DNA of 8,508 nucleotides, taken from Microcaldota archaeon (GTDB lineage Archaea; Micrarchaeota; Micrarchaeia; Micrarchaeales; Micrarchaeaceae). A model generated the notes under the pieces. It was not told where the DNA came from. It did no database searches and saw only the letters and a program-made list of their open reading frames with translations. Positions 6,399-8,508 of this stretch are shown here, in pieces (positions within the stretch are counted from its first letter, which is position 1; every line of letters starts with the position of its first letter). The stretch spans positions 1 to 8,508 of the forward strand of contig JAKAXF010000023.1 of NCBI GenBank assembly GCA_021816645.1. The letters are read 5' to 3'. A program made the translations under genes and the position numbers.

Positions 6399-7235
6399 CT
6401 ACTCACCGGTTTGCTCCCCGACTCCCTTGGTGAGACTTTCGCTCACCGTAGAGTAGGGTATCAGGAATTCTGGTTCTACGAACTTCAATAGGTCTTTGCC
6501 TGTTATTATGCTTGGAGTAACTCCGAGTATGGCGCCTATTCCAGACATGAGCTCCGTAGCTTTCTGCTGCGCTATCGATACGGCTTCGTACTCCTTTGTC
6601 CCCGAAGCAGAAACTCCGGCGTAAGTGAGCAGCTCGAGTGACTGCATAGAGGTTATGCTGTCGAGTATGTTTCTCCACATTGAGAGCTCGCCTCTCAGCC
6701 TTTCCACCATCTTCGGATCTGTGCCGTCCTGCGACGCCTTGACCTCTTCGTTCTCCAGTTCGTTGATCTTCTCCCTGAGCTGCATTATGTAGACATCCTT
6801 GTCCATCGTGTAGAGCTGCGTTGTGAACCTGGCGGGATCCTTGCTCAGGCTTACGAGCCTGCTCACCTGCGTTGCAAAATCAATCTTCTCCTCATCGCTC
6901 ATTTCCGTAGCCGATCTGTATAGCGGAACGCTTATGTATATCGTAGCGATGAAGTCTTCGCCGCTCTTGCGGAGTATTGAGTCCTGGGCTGTCGATAGCC
7001 AGTAGGCGTTCTCGTCGCTCAGCACAACCATCTTTGACCTCTGCCTCATCATCGGTATTAGGAAAGGAGTGTAGTATCTTGTCATTATGGCGAGTATGTC
7101 CATGAGCAGAGCGAGCAGCAGCAGCACGAACTTGGCTATCAGCAGAAATGAAGCAGAAGGCAGGGTGATTGACGCGGCTAGGAAGACCACGGACAATACG
7201 AGGAAGCCTATGAATACGAGGTATTTTTTTTCCAT
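6399..7235 (-). CDS. VirB3-VirB4-N-like membrane adaptor, 278 aa (first of a tandem pair)
   Basis: Same layout and length as the gene that follows: two N-terminal helices (about 6-23 and 30-50) and a soluble domain. Matching elements are RFTTQLYTMDKDVYIMQLREKI (136-157) against FPFKYHVISSGMDVQKV; a long charged, coiled-coil-prone helix (about 152-193); strand SLELLTYAGVSAS (199-211); a helix; and LGVTPSIITGKDLLKFV (237-253) against DVDLTRIEGRELYTLFM. Sequence identity is low, so this is an old duplication or two members of one family. ATG at 7235 is favoured over an out-of-frame ATG at 7242 because GGAG at 7249-7246 lies 10 bases upstream. It is the first gene after the promoter region, so it probably begins a five-gene unit running to 3329. 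A hetero-oligomeric membrane platform for the motor is the likely role. Confidence 0.83.
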   Translation of the reverse strand: MEKKYLVFIGFLVLSVVFLAASITLPSASFLLIAKFVLLLLALLMDILAIMTRYYTPFLIPMMRQRSKMVVLSDENAYWLSTAQDSILRKSGEDFIATIYISVPLYRSATEMSDEEKIDFATQVSRLVSLSKDPARFTTQLYTMDKDVYIMQLREKINELENEEVKASQDGTDPKMVERLRGELSMWRNILDSITSMQSLELLTYAGVSASGTKEYEAVSIAQQKATELMSGIGAILGVTPSIITGKDLLKFVEPEFLIPYSTVSESLTKGVGEQTGE

Positions 7236-7276
7236 TCCGCATCGTCTCCGTTAAAGGGTCGCACTACGAACTATTG

Positions 7277-7289
7277 TATTGGACCAATA
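7277..7289. promoter_or_regulatory. Perfect palindrome at the predicted transcription start
   Basis: TATTGG-A-CCAATA is a 6-bp perfect dyad around one central base at 7283. The TATA box at 7305-7314 predicts a transcription start about 25 bases downstream, almost exactly at this centre. Archaeal repressors often act by binding at the start site, so this is a candidate operator for the motor operon. It also overlaps a second TATA-like ATATATT. Confidence 0.45.
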
Positions 7290-7304
7290 TATGAACCTTG
7301 CAAA

Positions 7305-7314
7305 TTATATAAAA
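7305..7314 (-). promoter_or_regulatory. TATA box for the adaptor-motor operon, inside the end of the preceding gene
   Basis: The minus strand reads TTTTATATAA, very close to the archaeal consensus TTTATATA. It overlaps the last codons and the TAA stop (7307-7305) of the VirB6-like gene. The start codon of the next gene is at 7235, leaving a leader of about 45-50 bases. A weaker alternative is TTCATATATT at 7294-7285. Confidence 0.5.
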
Positions 7315-8438
7315 CTTCTTAGTCTGCTTCCTGTATACGTCGCACCGCCTATGAAAGCCGCTACCTGCGTCACGAAAGCATACGTAACGGCCATTATCAG
7401 CGACGGGTAGAACAGTATGAGCAGCCAGAATGAACTCATCTCGCTGTTGACGTTCTGCAGCAGTGCTGGTAGCGGGCTTGTGGCGGTGAGTCCGTTGGTT
7501 TCCGCACCTGTGCCGGCGCCAAAGCGCGTAAGCTGCGATGCCGTCAACTGCATGCTGCTCAGCAGATTAGGTGCTGTGAAGTAGTACGCTACGGCGAAGA
7601 GAGAGGGCATGACTATGAAGAATCCCATGGCAAGCGCTATCAGCATTCCTCCGAACGCCCTCGTTGGGAAGATGGCGCGGAATATCGTGCCGGGGACCAG
7701 GAACGCCGGGATAGATACCGAAGCGAAGAATATAAGCAGGTAGTATTCGGCGTAGAGGGCAGTAATACCGTCGATTATCAGGCCTCCGAGAGCCGAAGCC
7801 GGCTCCAGAACGAAGATGCTGAGCGGAATCGCGAATAGCTGCGGTATCGATGTAAGGATCTGCGATGAAAGGGATTTGAGCGGAGCGCCACCGACCAAAA
7901 GCGTGATGGTTATCGAGGAATACTGCGCGTCCGTAGCGTATATGTTGAACAGCGAGGTGTATATAGCTTCTGCGCTGTTTATCGTCTTGTTTATCAGCCC
8001 CAGCGATGTAGCATAGGGATTTATCGTGCCGACTACGATAGATGGTATGAGCCCGAAGGCGACCGCTGAGACGAAGAGGAAGATGAGTATTATTATCGAG
8101 CTCGCCGTGGCCTCGTAGAGCTCGCCGATACCGAAATTGCGTATCCTGTCGCTCTTTATTCCTGCGCCTACAGCAAATATTACAGACGCTATCGAGAACG
8201 CTATCAGAAGCGCGATCTCCGCGAGCGGGAGGTCGCCCTTCCATATCGATGCGATTTGCGCGTTTATGGCGCAGTACCACGGCGCCTGTGACGTTATGTT
8301 GAGCTGCATACCCAAGGGCAGGCTAGAGCACTGGTTGTTTGGAGACGAGGATTGGCCGCCGCCCGGTTGCGCACTGGCTATCGAAGCAAGCGAGAGCATG
8401 GAAATGAACAACAGTGCGATCAGAACGTTTTTCTTCAT
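7305..8438 (-). CDS. VirB6/CedA-like multi-pass membrane protein with signal peptide, 377 aa
   Basis: Residues 1-23 form a signal peptide (MKK, hydrophobic core, ASA before Q24). A short outer segment follows with two cysteines (C37, C56) and a Gly/Ser/Asn-rich linker. Hydrophobic segments lie at about 72-93, 111-137, 195-222, 229-251, 262-287 and 336-364, with Gly/Ala/Ser-rich helices suited to a channel. A loop at about 290-330 is polar and rich in Thr and Ala. This number and layout of helices, next to a VirB4-like motor, fit the polytopic channel subunit VirB6/TrbL of type IV secretion or archaeal CedA; sequence conservation in that family is too low to prove it by eye. ATG at 8438 has GGTG 7 bases upstream and lies 4 bases after the stop of the preceding partial gene. 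The charged helix-connecting segment KSDRIRNFGIGELYE (95-109) probably faces the cytoplasm and could contact the motor. Confidence 0.82.
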   Translation of the reverse strand: MKKNVLIALLFISMLSLASIASAQPGGGQSSSPNNQCSSLPLGMQLNITSQAPWYCAINAQIASIWKGDLPLAEIALLIAFSIASVIFAVGAGIKSDRIRNFGIGELYEATASSIIILIFLFVSAVAFGLIPSIVVGTINPYATSLGLINKTINSAEAIYTSLFNIYATDAQYSSITITLLVGGAPLKSLSSQILTSIPQLFAIPLSIFVLEPASALGGLIIDGITALYAEYYLLIFFASVSIPAFLVPGTIFRAIFPTRAFGGMLIALAMGFFIVMPSLFAVAYYFTAPNLLSSMQLTASQLTRFGAGTGAETNGLTATSPLPALLQNVNSEMSSFWLLILFYPSLIMAVTYAFVTQVAAFIGGATYTGSRLRSFI

Positions 8439-8442
8439 GTTA

Positions 8443-8508
8443 TTACACCATACCAGATAGCAGAGACATGAAATTCACACGCTCTCCTATCGCTGTCGAG
8501 AAGTCAGA
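8443..8508 (-). CDS. 3' end of an upstream gene, last 21 codons
   Basis: One minus-strand frame is open from the window edge to TAA at 8445-8443 (ends LLSGMV); the other two frames contain stops. The stop lies 4 bases before the VirB6-like start and leaves room for that gene's GGTG ribosome site, as between the other genes here. The fragment is too short to identify. By position it may be another part of the machine, possibly a pilin or channel subunit, but that is only a guess. Confidence 0.45.
   Translation of the reverse strand, partial: SDFSTAIGERVNFMSLLSGMV

Noticed and set aside
7567..8280. 237-codon minus-strand frame inside the channel gene
   Set aside because: An Arg/His-rich out-of-frame translation; the 377-residue frame has a signal peptide and regular membrane helices.
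1..8508. tRNA, rRNA, CRISPR array, insertion sequence, attachment sites
   Set aside because: Almost all the sequence is covered by coherent minus-strand genes. I saw no spaced direct repeats, transposase motifs, terminal inverted repeats or tRNA-like cloverleaf in the gaps.

Overview
The window looks like archaeal chromosome, most plausibly from a small-genome archaeon of the DPANN type. A Micrarchaeota-like lineage is a guess from codon use and protein style, not from a search. Supporting signs are TATA-box-like promoters, GGTG/GGAG ribosome sites matching the archaeal 16S tail, heavy use of ATA and AGG codons at roughly balanced base composition, and a membrane protein crowded with N-glycosylation sequons. 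All genes lie on the minus strand, so the region is transcribed from high to low coordinates. It is densely packed, with only two gaps over 60 bases.

In transcription order the window holds: the last 21 codons of an unknown gene (8508-8443); a multi-pass membrane protein with a signal peptide, resembling VirB6/CedA-type channel proteins (8438-7305); a short gap with a TATA box and a perfect palindrome (7314-7236); two tandem proteins of 278 and 277 aa, each with two N-terminal membrane helices and a soluble domain resembling the N-terminal domain of VirB4 (7235-6399 and 6398-5565); a 502-aa VirB4/HerA-type motor ATPase (5560-4052); a 102-aa protein that is a free copy of the motor's C-terminal helical domain (4059-3751); and a 141-aa zinc-ribbon membrane protein starting at TTG (3754-3329). 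A 134-base gap with a candidate terminator and promoter follows. Then come a 245-aa coiled-coil protein ending in a winged-helix-like domain (3194-2457), a 45-aa basic small ORF (2444-2307), and a very large glycoprotein-like membrane protein with a cytosolic winged-helix-like domain, running off the window (2279-1).

The central genes read as the core of a reduced, archaeal type IV secretion-like machine: a VirB6-like membrane channel, VirB3/VirB4-N-like membrane adaptors and a VirB4-like motor. Known archaeal relatives of this architecture are the Ced/Ted DNA-import systems and conjugation-like systems. What stands out is that VirB4 appears to be split, with its N-terminal half encoded separately, fused to membrane helices and duplicated. 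The motor's extra C-terminal domain is also duplicated as the next gene. No relaxase, coupling protein or VirB11 ATPase is visible here, so DNA uptake, a pilus-like or protein-secretion role, or self-transfer with distant partners all remain possible. The accessory proteins (zinc-ribbon membrane protein, coiled-coil winged-helix protein, giant exposed membrane protein) have no recognised names and may be system-specific parts.
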